This document shows positions 1 through 10,908 of a stretch of 64,000 nt of DNA, one piece after another. Origin of the DNA: Amphiura filiformis (lineage: Eukaryota > Echinodermata > Ophiuroidea > Amphilepidida > Amphiuridae); assembly GCF_039555335.1 (NCBI RefSeq), contig NC_092644.1, forward strand, positions 47,284,428 through 47,348,427. Reading direction: 5' to 3'. The position numbers and the translations under genes are program-made. Under the pieces are notes generated by a model that was not told where the DNA came from, made no database searches, and saw only the letters and a program-made list of their open reading frames with translations. Within the stretch, counting starts at the first letter, position 1. Each line of letters starts with the position of its first letter.

Positions 1-118
1 TTACTGTTTTTGCCTTGAACTGATATTGACCTTAACGATTCCAACAACTTGGTTGTTATTTGTGTTTATTGTAACTATGTATTGAATGTTTTGCCAGTGG
101 TTGATCAAAGTCTGATTA

Positions 119-361
119 GGGACACACCATTAGATACTCTGGGGGGGGGGGTAGGAAGTTGGGGTCGGGAAGAATTTTTTTTTCGCCGTCAAAGGCGGCA
201 AGTTTTTTTTTTTTTAATTTCATGTAATTATACACAGATAGGTGGGGGAAGTTTTTTTTTTTTTAGTGTTGGTGGGGAAAGTGTTTTTTTGCTCATGTAG
301 TGGGTGAAATTTTTTTTTCAAAAACTTCCTACCCCCACCCTGAGAATCTAATGGTGCGTCC
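119..361. repeat. G-rich foldback (MITE-like) element
   Basis: The two ends are inverted copies. The left end reads GGACACACCATTAGAT followed by a G tract and GTAGGAAGTT. The right end is AACTTCCTACCCCCACC followed by ATCTAATGGTGCGTCC. The interior is made of long T runs. The structure fits a non-autonomous foldback element. I see no clear target duplication and no coding capacity; the 83-codon frame across it is low complexity. Confidence 0.7.
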
Positions 362-439
362 GTTATTCATTAGAAAAATTAAACAACATATTATAGGGCT
401 TGTGAACCTTATGTTGTCATAGGTGAGTAATAGCGCTCT

Positions 440-882
440 TACCTGCTGTTGGGCAGTCTTCCACAGTTTCCGACATTTTCTGCAGCTGTAGCTTCTACAA
501 TATCTTTCAGATGTTGGATGCCGATGCTGTTCAAATTTAGGCACATTGTGCTTGAATGCTTTTCCAGGCTTTGGGAAATCAAACGTGCTACAACTTCCTC
601 AGTTTCTTCAGGTTCTCCATTCTCGGTGTTTGTGGTTTGTTCATTCTCTAGTTCCATAAGTTCATAAACAGCAATGTTAACTTTGAAACGATCTTCAAGC
701 CCGGAAAGCTGATCCAGTGCAACTCCCTTGAAATCCTTGATAGGTTGGTCAGTGTAATCATGGTAGAGTGACTTTGTTGTCTTTTCCAAGGAATTTAAGT
801 GTTCTCCAGAATGAAGGGCTCGATGACGCGGCCAATGCAATGAGTAGAATCCAATCTTCTCGCAGACATTTGTTGTCTTCAC
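440..882 (-). pseudogene. Polinton/adintovirus-type DNA polymerase N-terminal fragment
   Basis: A minus-strand frame of 147 codons carries the pattern I associate with the region in front of family-B polymerases of Polinton/Maverick elements: EHLNSLEKTTKSLYHDYTDQ, then RFKVNIAVYELMELENEQ, then an acidic linker and a Leu/Asn-rich stretch. About 15 codons before the end the frame shifts, and the neighbouring frame continues with YCRSYSCRKCRKLWKTA, which resembles the single zinc finger of the same proteins. No polymerase domain follows within the window, and the foldback element at 119-361 lies just beyond. This is a dead, truncated relic. The family call rests on memory of the motif pattern, so it is moderate. 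Confidence 0.5.
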
Positions 883-1317
883 AGTCTGGTAGGGAAGGTG
901 GTAAGTGGCAAAGCGGTAACATCTTCAGATAGTGGCTTATCATCTGGCAGATGGTTGCCTGAAACCTGTAGGAAAAGAAAAGTTACAAAAAAGGAGCTGG
1001 ATAACAACACAAACAGATACATTGAAACCAATAACCGAACATCAAGATGTCGCAAATATCGAATACATTGTACCATCAAACTTGTATTTATTTTTGTAAA
1101 AAAAAAAATAATAATCTTGACTATATTGCTGGCAACATTCATCTCGTAACATTTAATGGAGGCCCTCCTCTCCAACTTGTCTTGTGTCATCATTCCCATT
1201 TTGAGGTCAACCTTACTTTCATGTTTAATCTGACATATTATATTGTTATATGCACAGTCAGAGGACAACTTGCAAAACAAGGAATGGAAAAATTATTTCT
1301 AACTTAATGTAACATTC
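883..1317. other. No gene seen
   Basis: AT-rich sequence with overlapping short frames on both strands and no recognisable domain. It may hold decayed upstream parts of the polymerase fragment at 440-882, but I cannot show this. Confidence 0.4.
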
Positions 1318-1630
1318 TTACCCTGTTTTAATGGCCAAGAAATTGAAGTAGTGGAGGCTCTTTGTGCCTTTTGTTCTTGTCCAATACCTAGGATTTATGC
1401 TGAAATCAGTGTTGTCCCCAACTAATTTGTAGCCTGGATGTCATCTTCTGCTCGCCTCTTTTAAACATTCCTGTAATTTATTCAGGTTAACACAATGTTT
1501 AAAAGAATGTTCATTGTCTGCAGTAAGTTGCTGCAATGGCCTGCACTTTGAGACATCTTCTTCAACTTACTTCTTCCAATTTGCTTCTTCCATTTCATCA
1601 CTTTGTTGTTTTTGATGGTAGGAGCAACAA
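1318..1630. repeat. Direct repeat copy 1 (pairs with 1958-2290)
   Basis: From ACCCTGTTTTAATGGCCAAG to GTTGTTTTTGATGGTAGGA this stretch matches 1958-2290 with scattered substitutions and one insertion in the second copy. The period is about 640-670 bp. It overlaps the 3' end of the gypsy integrase frame, so the duplicated unit includes retroelement coding sequence and the flank downstream of it. Confidence 0.85.
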
Positions 1631-1960
1631 TGGATAGAGGTGGCTCCGGCTCTGCGTCCTTTTTCATTGACAGACACATGAAACTTGCAGGGCAGAAGCA
1701 TGTTCCTGTGTGGGGTCCTCGATGAGCCAGATCTGTCTATTGGCTCCACAATGTAGACTGGAATTCTTGGATCTGGCTGTTTCTTCACCACATATACACT
1801 AGTGGCCCACCTGTCAGCAATCTTGTGTTTCCCCCGAAGTCCTACATTACGTACTAGCACATGGTCGCCATCAGCAATGGAAGCTTCCCAGACCTTCTGG
1901 TAATATCTCTCTTTGTTGGCTGCCACTACCTTGCCAACTCTCTGTTGGGCAATCTCAATT
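1567..1960 (-). pseudogene. Ty3/gypsy pol polyprotein, integrase C-terminal tail
   Basis: The frame contains GDHVLVRNVGLRGKHKIADRW, then VYVVKKQPDPRIPVYIVEP, then RTPHRNMLLPC. This is the usual C-terminus of the Ty3/gypsy integrase, an SH3-like DNA-binding region of the type GDRVLVRN, followed by the conserved (R/L)HRN(L/M)LLPC box. In a full element it inserts the cDNA into the host chromosome. Only about 120 residues remain; protease, reverse transcriptase, RNase H and the integrase core are absent. The 3' end lies inside a repeat that is duplicated at 1958-2290. No LTRs are convincing: the flanking repeats include coding sequence, so they are better read as a tandem duplication. Confidence 0.8.
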
Positions 1961-2290
1961 ACCCTGTTTCAATGGCCAAGATATTGAAGTAGTGGAGGGT
2001 CTTCCTGCCTTCTGTTCTTGTCCAATACCTAGGATTTATGCTGAAATCAATGTTGTCCCCAACTAATTTGTAGCCTGGATATCATCTTCTGCTCGTCTCT
2101 TTTAAACATTCCTGTAATTTATTCAGGTCAACACGATGTTTAAAAGAATGTTTATTGTCTGCAATAAGTTGCTGCAATGGCCTGCACTTTTCTTCCAGAC
2201 TTCTTACGTGTGTGAGACATCTTCTTCAACTTGCTTCTTCCAACTTGCTTCTTCCATTTCATCACTTTCGTTGTTTTTGATGGTAGGAGG
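1958..2290. repeat. Direct repeat copy 2 (pairs with 1318-1630)
   Basis: Second copy of the unit at 1318-1630. It contains the same ATACCTAGGATTTATGCTGA segment and a duplicated CTTGCTTCTTCCAACTTGCT stretch. It lacks the body of the integrase frame. Confidence 0.85.
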
Positions 2291-2429
2291 AAAAATCGAC
2301 ATGGCCCTTGATTGAAGTCGTTTTTGACACATATCATTATACTATGTATAATGTGGCCTGACAGTGCCAACTTTAGTTGTTTCGGGTGCATGATTATTTA
2401 TAATTGTGGTTATCTTGGGAGTCAAACTC

Positions 2430-2720
2430 ATGAATATACTCATCACAAACTAGTTCAGTTGTTACACCAACTCCTCTAGATATATTCTTTGAAGCTGAAA
2501 TTTCGAAGTTAGATTTTCATCAATTGTTACTCCAAGGAATTTGGTCTTATTCACCCTTTCCAGGATTACAATATCTAGTATAATATTATCTGTAACATTG
2601 TACAATACATGTGATGTTTTGTGATTTGTACCAAATTAGTCTTGCTAGCATTATAGCTAATAATAGCCTTAAAAATGGCATTGTTCACCTCATATCCAAC
2701 CCCAGGGATGGGCAGAGAAG
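2430..2720 (-). pseudogene. Non-LTR (LINE) reverse transcriptase fragment
   Basis: Translating the minus strand gives NKTKFLGVTIDENLT, the conserved motif after the reverse-transcriptase catalytic domain in Jockey/RTE/CR1-type LINEs. It is preceded by a frame with SYNASKTNLVQITKH, the usual N-x-x-KT step. It is followed, after a frameshift, by ISRGVGVTTELV, the expected start of the thumb. At least two frameshifts separate these pieces, so this is a dead fragment. The LINE tail at 10909-11440 covers the next part of the same kind of protein and could be from the same family. Confidence 0.7.
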
Positions 2721-2769
2721 AGTAGTTCCACCCAGATGGGCAAGTCATATTGGCTGGAGTCATCATGTG

Positions 2770-3290
2770 CCTGATGCAATTAGCAGTCATCATCTTCTAC
2801 TACATTGATAAATCTCCATCAATATCAAGCAAATGAACAAAATTCAATCTTTTATGAGACAAGCAAATATTGGCAATTTACGACGTAAGTGCCTAGATAC
2901 ATTCTGCATCTCTTCTGTGCATTATTTTTGCCAGGAGGCTCGCACCTCTCCAAGAAGAGACCTAAATTGGCAGGTAGCTCATAGCTGTAAAAAGAAAACA
3001 TGAACATTCCAATATCGAGTAATAATTGCCAACTACATAACAACATTCAACAAACTCAACCCATGTCCCTCCCAGAAAATATATGATACCACCCTGAACA
3101 TGTGGTATTCAAGTGGGGTAGGGGGAATGGTGCTTTGGTCAAAATACCAGTCCTCCATCGAAGCACAGTCAATTCATTTGGAGGTTAGGTTCCCCTTGCT
3201 AATTCTGCCAGTGCCTTACTGTTTGTACATGCTTAATGATGGAACACTAGGCCCTATCTTTGGAAGAAACTTTTATACATTGAATTTGTT
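2770..3290. repeat. Segmental duplication copy A (pairs with 3790-4330)
   Basis: From CTGATGCAATTAGCAGT through CATCAATATCAAGCAAATG, GAGGCTCGCACCT and CTTACTGTTTGTACATGCTT this matches 3790-4330 at an offset of about 1030 bp, with small insertions and deletions. No coding domain is recognised in it. Confidence 0.85.
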
Positions 3291-3294
3291 TAAT

Positions 3295-3480
3295 TTCTTG
3301 CACAAACAGCTGTTTTGCCAATAAGGTTGACAAGCCTAACAAATGAAAGCACCACATTGTCTCTCCGTAGAAATATATTCTTGCACATTGATTTGTTTTA
3401 ATTTCATGCACAAACAGCTGTTTTTGCCAGTATGGTTGACAAGCCTAACAAATGAAAGCACCTTGTTGTCTTTGACCAGA
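3295..3480. repeat. Local tandem repeat with ACAAACAGCTGTTTTGCCA units
   Basis: Two neighbouring copies of a segment starting CACAAACAGCTGTTTTGCCA and containing TTGACAAGCCTAACAAATG lie about 110 bp apart inside the spacer between the two segmental duplicates. Confidence 0.7.
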
Positions 3481-3789
3481 CACTCTTTACCTTACTTTCT
3501 TCTACACTACACCTCACGATCGAGAGGTCTACATCACGATTCATTGACATTCCAGCAAATAACACATTGAATTACTGGCCAGTGTCAGTGGTAACAATAG
3601 TCCATGGCATACTGACCTTCCCCTCCTCCTCCACCTTCACAGAAACCAACATATTCATGTATCTAAAAAGACTAAAACATATTTAGCACTGCAGAATGGT
3701 GAAAGTATTGTTCACTTTTGGTGAAAAGCCCCAAAATTGGCACAGATATAGCTCTTGATATGCTTAACCAATTTGAATCTTGGCTGGAA

Positions 3790-4330
3790 TCATCATCTGT
3801 CTGATGCAATTAGCAGTAATGCATCTTCTTCTGCTACATTGATATATCTCCATCAATATCAAGCAAATGAACAAAATTCAATCTTTTATGAGACAAGCAA
3901 ATATTGGCAATTTATGACATAGTAGAAGTGCCTATACATTCTGCATCTCTTCTGTGCAATATTTTTGCCAGGAGGCTCGCACCTTTCCAAGAAGAGACCT
4001 AAATTGGCAGGTAGCTCATAGCTGTAAAAAGAAAACATGAACATTCCAATATCGAGTAATAATTGCAAACTACATCACAACATTTAACAAACTCAACCCA
4101 TGTCCCTCCCAGAAAATATCTGATACCACTCCTGAACATGAAGTATTCAAGTGGGGTAGGGGGAATGGGGCTTTGGTCAAAATACCAGTCCTCCATCGAA
4201 GCACAGTCAAACAGTCAATTAATTTAATTTGAGGTTAGGCCCCCAAGATGATCAGAACATTTCCCCATACTGAGCTTACTGTTTGTACATGCTTAATGGT
4301 GGAACACTAGGCCATATCTTCCCCCATTTT
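3790..4330. repeat. Segmental duplication copy B (pairs with 2770-3290)
   Basis: Second copy of the segment at 2770-3290, with the same landmarks in the same order. The copy is slightly longer near its right end, where CAAACAGTCAATTAATTTAA is inserted. Confidence 0.85.
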
Positions 4331-4399
4331 GTTCCCTGAAAGATTTGCCCAGCTTCAAATTCAAATTCTAGTTACGTCAGTGTGTAGTACGGCGGGCCC

Positions 4400-4790
4400 A
4401 CATGCAGAATCTGCTTTGCTGGTTTTCCGTCAAATTTTGTTATTCCTTATTCAAAATGTTGAAATAATATTAGTAATACCTGCTGGGAAGGTTTGCTGTC
4501 CATTTTAAGCTGAAATAACAAGGTAAAGTGAAAGAAACCCCACTGGTTATTTTGGCCATTTAACATGCAGTTCTATGGGAGGACATATTATCATAATTTT
4601 TAAATTATGATAATAATTTAAATTATGATAATATGTCGAACTTTGCTCTGTTTGACCTACAAAGACAACACATTTGGCTGATTCCATTTAGGTGCAAGTT
4701 GGGACATGTGTAAACATTACAAATATGCAAAAAAAGCAGGTTTGAAAAAAATTAACCAATTTCATATTATAAGATCGTAATTATGACTTT
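4400..4790. repeat. Interspersed repeat with GACATATTATCATAATTT palindrome
   Basis: This copy carries the landmarks GTGAAAGAAACCCCACTGG, a hairpin with GACATATTATCATAATTT at 4582-4599 and its exact inverse at 4620-4637, GGCTGATTCCATTTAGGT and AAGATCGTAATTATGACTTT. The same landmarks recur at 43980-44640 and 53690-53905, so it is a dispersed family. I see no coding potential and cannot name the family. Confidence 0.75.
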
Positions 4791-5039
4791 GATTACTGCT
4801 GACTTGATCATCAATTCTTCCTGATGAGATCAGCAAACCTCGGCTTAGAAGTGTCACAAAATATGGACCAGTGCAACATTGTACAATTGACACAATTGAC
4901 TGGGATTTTACAACTTGAGCATGATTTAAGAGTGCATATTAATGGTGTTGAAACACTCAGTCCAGAGTTTTTAACAGAACATTGGTGGTGCTTCAGGTTT
5001 GTGTTGTTTAAATAAAGTATTGTTGACAGATGTAGGAAT

Positions 5040-5910
5040 TCACTCTGCAGATGCTTGGTGACCAGTGGACAGGACATGCATCGGACGGCTATCATTCAAC
5101 ATGATGTATGACAGGTGGTGTTGCTTCCTGAAGTACATTGTGCCACGACAAGTCTTTTTGAAGTTCCGCATGTGTACAGCTCGGCGCCTGGATCCGTTCT
5201 TCTTATCACCGAGGTTGAAATGCGTCGGAAGTCCTTTTCTAGTCTTCATGATAGCGCCCGTCATATAGGTACGTCTCTGCAACAACTTCTTCGCCAGGTC
5301 AACACCGGTATAATATGAGTCCATGAAAACATGGTGGCATTTGTTATAAACTGGTCGTATCAGGTCTTTGCTGATTTTGTAGACCGTGGTGGAATATCTT
5401 GGATGCACGTTGAAGTTCGCCATGTAGTGTGTGGCAGAGTCGCAGAGAGCATACCGGCGCGTATCGGTTTACTCCGCATGAAGAACTTCTTAACAAATGC
5501 CTTGAAACCCTTGTAGCGGATCATAGCTTCGTCGATGGTGACGTTTCCCAACATCGTTTCAACACCTCATCCCACATGGGTTGTACATTGTAAAGAGGGT
5601 GTCTCTTGGTGTGGTGGTAGAAATGTTGCCGGTTGTCAGGGGTGTCCATCGCCCAATTGTCGGCATCTTCGTCCGGGTTCCAACATCTCAGAAATTTGGA
5701 AAGGTGAAGATAGCGCTTCCTGGTCATGACTATTGAGATGAGTTCATTTCTTAGACCACGTCGTGTCGACCAGTAGTCGTATATGCTCTTCAGTGGGACA
5801 AGCCCCATCATCAGTGTAATCCCAAAGAACGCTCTGATCTCGGCCAACGTCGTTCTCGGTTCATTGGAAATTCTGAGGGCCTGGTTGTAGCGGATCATAG
5901 CTCGCATCAT
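5040..5910 (-). pseudogene. piggyBac-like transposase, central fragment with frameshifts
   Basis: Three overlapping minus-strand frames give consecutive parts of a PGBD/DDE_Tnp_1_7 transposase: IRAFFGITLMMGLVPLKSIY and a KRYLHLSKFLRCWNPDEDAD stretch (5910-5521), TIDEAMIRYKGFKAFVKKFF with the first catalytic Asp (5554-5400), and HVFMDSYYTGVDLAKKLLQR with the second Asp (5423-5040). The protein would excise and insert DNA at TTAA sites. The frames are broken at least twice. The C-terminal third, with the GVDxxDQ motif and the cysteine-rich domain, is absent; the copy ends at VLSTGHQASAE. It is close to the N-terminal fragment at 13690-14266, with which it shares LMMGLVPLKS, so both may derive from one family. 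Confidence 0.85.
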
Positions 5911-6010
5911 TCAACTATTATTGTATCTGAAAATATAATCTTTTGTGTCTAAAAATTCAGTAAATATTTTCATCTCAGTAGGCAATAAATTTTGGCCACA
6001 CTCACCATCA

Positions 6011-6482
6011 TCACGAGTCATACTCGTATGGATCTGATGACTGGGAGATAGTGTCTAAATATTCCTGGTCGGGTTGAGCGACATGTTTATCCTTCTTTAG
6101 TGCTTCGACATACTCGTTCAGATTTAATCCTCCTTGTTCGCGTTCATCTGCAAACTTTAGCATGAAGCAGTTTTCTTTCACAATCAAGTTCAAACTCGAG
6201 CAAGTCTACATCAGCTACTCTACTCATCATAACTTATAGCTTTACTTTCTCATCTGTCACTTGATCTGTTAAGTCTTTGTTTTGCTTTGTCAGCTCAGCT
6301 ACTTGGTTTCTCAAGATGGCATTTTCACCTTGATACTTAGCTTTCTCTTCGGTGAAGTATATAATATAAGCAGCACATCTGGACTGATAGATAAATTGAA
6401 CAATTAAATGAAAAGAAATTTGCTTTTCTCTCAATATCAATAAATGATTAAGCATGATTTCATCATATAAATCATTAAGCAT
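6011..6482 (-). pseudogene. Unidentified coiled-coil ORF remnant
   Basis: Two minus-strand frames, 6482-6234 and 6193-6011. The first ends with a heptad-like stretch rich in Glu, Lys and Gln (EEKAKYQGENAILRNQVAEL and on). The second is charged and contains KFADEREQGGLNLNEYVEAL. They are in different frames and might be parts of one decayed ORF. I recognise no family. Confidence 0.3.
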
Positions 6483-7373
6483 GATTTCATCATATATTTC
6501 TCAACAGTATGGCTATTGTAACAAATATGACATTAATCTTGTCAAAAGATACCTACATCTTAATAGGGACTTCCCTGTAGATAATAGAAAATTGTACATC
6601 ATATGCCATATATGTATTTCTCAACTTAAATGCCTGCATAGTTACAGCAAGGATCCATTGGTGTTCAGTGCTGAATGTCTTGATAATCTTTCCAATTGAA
6701 TATATGAATACAAAACCCACCTAAGTCCATACTTTAGCCAAATTGAGTTAAGCATGTGAAATTGTTGCTATACATAGGCCTGTCATATGTATGAAAGAAC
6801 AACTCAAATTCATCCTCTGTGTCTATTGAGCATGTGAAAAAATAGCATGTATGAAAGAACCACCAAATTCCCTGATTTGAGTCTTGTAACACATTGATTG
6901 AAATCCAGTATGTAATCAAATCCACTTGTAACACATTCATTGCTGGAGAGTGACTTTTGAAAAAAAATGGGTTTAATAAAGGAAAGTGTGTTGTTTATAT
7001 TACATGGCAGAATGCTTACCAACATTATACCTACCTGTGTGCTTTATTTTGTATTATCTTACTAGTGGTAATCTCATTCCAACATTGTTGTCTTTGTATA
7101 TGATTCAAAAAAACCACCCAAGTCCAGAATTTAAAATAAACCCCACGAAGTCCCTGAAATGCTAATCGTCATACCTAATACAGGTTAATTCACTCATTTG
7201 CACGTAAAACTTACCATATTGACCAGGTAAATCTAACTGAAGGAATTAAAATGATACACAGGTTTTTCTCTCAAAATTACTTCCCATGGACTTGGGTGGG
7301 TTTTGTATTCATGTATTCAATTATTTCCTGACTTACAAGTCTCCCACTAAGTTGTCCTGATAAGGGGTCCATG
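6483..7373. other. No gene seen
   Basis: AT-rich DNA with short local repetitions such as AAGCATGATTTCATCATATA, which occurs twice near 6450-6500, and GTATGAAAGAAC, which occurs twice near 6790-6860. I see no domain or structural RNA. Confidence 0.4.
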
Positions 7374-7646
7374 CTACGGCATTCCCGGTTTACCAGCGCT
7401 GTTGATGGTGACATTCCAGAATGAGATGTCCATACACATATCACATCTGGTAATATGGACATCATCAATGGGGACTTCCCTGTAGATTTCTATGATACGC
7501 AAGCCAACACGCAAACCTGATACATGCTGATTGTTGAGTTCCTTGACAAACATAAGTTCTAATTGCAAGTTCAAATCCATAAAGAAAGCATGGTCCGGTT
7601 GCAAAGGTTCATCACATGTGTCATCCGTAGGAAAACTTCCATACAA
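7374..7646 (-). CDS. Unidentified 90-codon ORF
   Basis: This frame has moderately protein-like composition, including MDLNLQLELMFVKELNNQ, GLRVGLRIIEIYREVPIDD and a CDMC pair. There is no recognisable domain, and nothing next to it indicates a role. It may be an exon-like relic of a transposable element or a chance frame. Confidence 0.2.
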   Translation of the reverse strand: MYGSFPTDDTCDEPLQPDHAFFMDLNLQLELMFVKELNNQHVSGLRVGLRIIEIYREVPIDDVHITRCDMCMDISFWNVTINSAGKPGMP

Positions 7647-7649
7647 GAA

Positions 7650-8062
7650 ACACTGCTAAAAAGTTCACTGCTATTCAGTTGTTGAAATACTACCACTGTA
7701 CAATAATAAGCTCTGCATCATCAGTAGAGACATGGAACAGTTCACTGCTCTCCATCAGTTGAAATACCACCACTGCACGACAATAAGTGCTCCATCATCA
7801 GCATGGAAGACACTATGATCATCAGAATCATGTGAAAATTCTTGATTCATATCTGCAGAACAATTCAATTCACACTCCTATGGCATTCCATTTTATTATA
7901 AAAAGTTACGCTGCCACCATGTTGTAGATGTTGTTCCCTGTAGATTGTAGAAAATTGTAAACAATCAAGCGGATATCTTTTTACTTTACATTTTCCTTTA
8001 CCATACACTTTGCCATTACCAGTTCATCACATTTTGGTTAGTGATGTTCTGCATGCATTACT
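7650..8062. other. No gene seen; short local duplication
   Basis: Two related segments, around 7662-7720 and 7738-7800, share 'ttcactgct', 'ttgaaatacc', 'accactg' and 'catcatcag' in the same order, indicating a small tandem duplication. I see nothing else. Confidence 0.4.
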
Positions 8063-9043
8063 TAGGGGAGATTGGGGTTAGTTGAAACATTTTTCACAAA
8101 ATCGTCTTTTTAACGCAAACCGATTACTTTCAAGAAACACTAACCATATCAGTATAAACATATACATACATGCTACAAATACAGCCTTAAACTTTATTGG
8201 ACCTGCTTATGATTATTCATATAATCCAATTTGAAAATTTGAAAAAAGTGTTTCAACTAACCCCACCCCTGGGGTAAGTTGAAACATAGGTGTGCGATTA
8301 GTTGAAACACGGCTTGTAAAAATTTCAAAATAATTATTATTGTGTTGTTAGAGTTATACTTCCCTTGAAGGCACCCTTTAACATACAATCAGTGTGAAAA
8401 AATGAATAAATAAGTATGTGGGAGTGCAGGTCAATACTTTGGACACAAGGTGACGAGTGTCACCATGGACCAAAATATGAGAAGCTTAAAATATTATAAA
8501 ATGTACTTTCTGTGTGCACTTTTTGCTTGTATTATTGCTTTTTAACCATATTAAAGCAATATTGAAGAAATGGTAAACATGTTACAAATTTTTAAAAAGT
8601 CAAATTTTTAACCATATTTTTCTATGCGATTTTCACGTGTCAACTAAGCCCACCTCAAAAGTTTCAACTAACCCTGATGCCTATTTGTACATTTCAAAGT
8701 TCATTACACAAAATAAGAAATACAATAAAACTTTTATTTAACATTATTCTGGGACTTACTACTAGTGCTTATGATACTCAGAAAATAATCCCCTGAATCT
8801 TCAAACAACATGGAGATAACGCATCTTTTCTGAGGGGTATAAAAATTAGTCAGTAAGTAAAAAAACAGATATTCCTTTCCCAAGCCAACACTGGTGGGGC
8901 ATCAGTGCTGTTGCTAATTTGGTGGATGACCCTTACTAATACCTATTATAGGTGCCAGTATTTTACCAAATTAATTTTTTGTGTCAGAAAAAAATACAAT
9001 TTTTCAACTTGCCCCGCGTTCCAACTAACCCCAATCTCCCCTA
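8063..9043. mobile_element. TA-flanked inverted-repeat transposon (non-autonomous)
   Basis: The left end TA-GGGGAGATTGGGGTTAGTTG and the right end CAACTAACCCCAATCTCCCC-TA are perfect inverted repeats of 20 bp next to a TA dinucleotide on each side. TA target duplication is typical of Tc1/mariner-type insertion. The interior repeats subterminal motifs in both orientations (GGGGTAAGTTGAAACA, GTTTCAACTAACCCCA) and has no long frame. The length is about 981 bp including the TA pair, so it is a long MITE or a deletion derivative whose transposase must come from elsewhere. Confidence 0.85.
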
Positions 9044-9134
9044 CTATGCTTGTCATACACTAAATAGTGTTCACCTACTGTCTTCAATTAACTGTTTGGG
9101 TTACTTATGTTATAATAAACGGGGACAAATAACT

Positions 9135-9590
9135 TACATGGACGTCTGTCTTACATTGGCTGTTGGAAGGTATCCAAGAGCAAATAACTTGCGCACACAT
9201 TGTTGAAGTCTTATGTCACCGCGATAAGCAGCTTGGAATCCTGGATATTTCGACATAGTGATTGACAAAAGTGGAAATAGCAACCACTCCTCCTGGCTGT
9301 CGTGAATGAAGTTGATACGGCCAACATCAGATTTGCCTCAAAGTCAGTGACGACCTGTCTGGAGCAAGTTGATTCACTCTCTCCATCAGTAGTGTCAATT
9401 GATGTATATTTGGTCTGTTGGAAATATCGCAACACCTTGTCTGATATTTTGCCTCAGCAGATTCCGCCCCCATACTCCCTGAGTTTGAATTTGAATTTTT
9501 TTTAAATTGAAATATGCAAATATATAATGACAAGACTACTTCGCACAACTTCCTCAATGTTAGCCAAGCAGTTGACTTCAGAAACACAGA
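9135..9590 (-). pseudogene. MULE-like transposase fragment
   Basis: The frame 9435-9211 contains VVTDFEANLMLAVSTSF followed by GCYFHFCQSLCRNIQ, the second catalytic Asp region and the C-x-x-H-F-C block typical of MULE transposases linked to FLYWCH-type proteins. A frameshift near 9230 moves the reading to a neighbouring frame with AAYRGDIRLQQCVRKLFALG and YLPTANVRQTS, the expected continuation, which ends at about 9135 directly before a GTAAGT. Upstream, 9587-9420 holds LMERVNQLAPD in another frame. The flanks of a complete element are not visible. It is decayed by at least two frameshifts. Confidence 0.75.
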
Positions 9591-9759
9591 ATCTATATTT
9601 CAGAAGACCATATTTTGTGTGACCTGGTGTCCTGGTACCATAAAGTGGAGAGCAAGAAAATGTGGGCACAGAAATAATGTTGCACCCATAGCAAACATGG
9701 TGCTCTGGAAAAGGCATGAGGTATATTCCAAACTATATGTGTCCGTCCACGTCGAATGA

Positions 9760-10732
9760 GCCGTAAATTCCTCCCCCGGTCAATTTTGTTTTATTTTGTG
9801 TTTAAAAATAAACATCATAAACTTAAAATGGTATATCATTTGACTTCAAACGATATCCAGAAGCGGGGTTATGGTTTGTTAAACTTTGCTCCTTCAACAA
9901 AATTATAGCTTTTTACGTTTTTACATGTGTCTCTTTTTCCACATTGTTGGCAATAAATATCAAACAGTCATAATTCATGGTCATTTTAAATCATCCCCAA
10001 GTCAACGAGGTTTAAGAAAGTTCTCTCATTGTTAATTGTTGGTTATGCATACCTGTACAAAATACAATGCCTGGTAACCCACCACTTGAACAGGATTTAG
10101 CAATATAAGCAAACAAAGACCAGAGCTATTAAAAGTTCTATAGCCATCTAAGGTAGAAGCTTATTATCCACTTCAACAATAGGATTATTGATTAGATTTT
10201 GACTATCGAAATGAGACGGATGTCGGGCCAGGTTAAGTTACCGATGAATATGACCTTCGTACACATTTTACACCGTAACTCAGAATACAATTTAGGGAAT
10301 TTACGGCTCATTTGTGCTGTCGGGTCACATATGGTCAGTGAGAGGGTGAAGCAGTGGGACAAACTCCACAAGTTTACGCTCAACCAGAACCTGCATTCTG
10401 TTGTGCAGTTTGCCCCATTGCTCCGACCCTGGTATCCCTCTCCATTCCTTTATATAAAAATTTCTCTTCTTAGACATGGTCCATGTGGGCAATTTGCCCT
10501 TCGCAGTGAGAAAATGCTTGTCAGGTTGGCCGCTCTCATCAATTTAGAATGGGTTTCTTAGCATGTTCAAGAAAAGTCACTCACTGGCTTCTCACAGTGT
10601 CTCCACAGAGACAAAGCCAAGGCTGTTTAAAGCTAGTTAAACTTACAGTTCTGTGCTGTATAAAAATTTCCCATCAAGAAGCATTTACGTCGAAGAATAT
10701 TACTTAGTCTCAACTAATTACTGGACAGTAAC
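9760..10732. other. No gene recognised
   Basis: The largest frame is a 120-codon plus-strand ORF at 10199-10561 with no recognisable domain. The rest is AT-rich without clear repeats. Confidence 0.35.
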
Positions 10733-10771
10733 TTATTATTATTATTATTATTATTATTATTTATTATTATT
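10733..10771. repeat. (TTA)n microsatellite
   Basis: About twelve TTA/ATT triplets with one interruption (ATTTATT). Confidence 0.9.
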
Positions 10772-10908
10772 AAAACTTCTTTTGCCTGGGTAACAAAACT
10801 CAGTGTAAACATTGTTTTTCAGTTTGGCCCAGAGGTATAAAATTTGCATACAAACAACAATGATATATAAAAACAGTGATATTAGAATAGGATATCATAA
10901 GGTGACAT

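Noticed and set aside
1318..2290. LTR retrotransposon with LTRs at 1318-1630 and 1958-2290
   Set aside because: The repeats contain integrase codons and enclose only 330 bp, so this is a partial tandem duplication.
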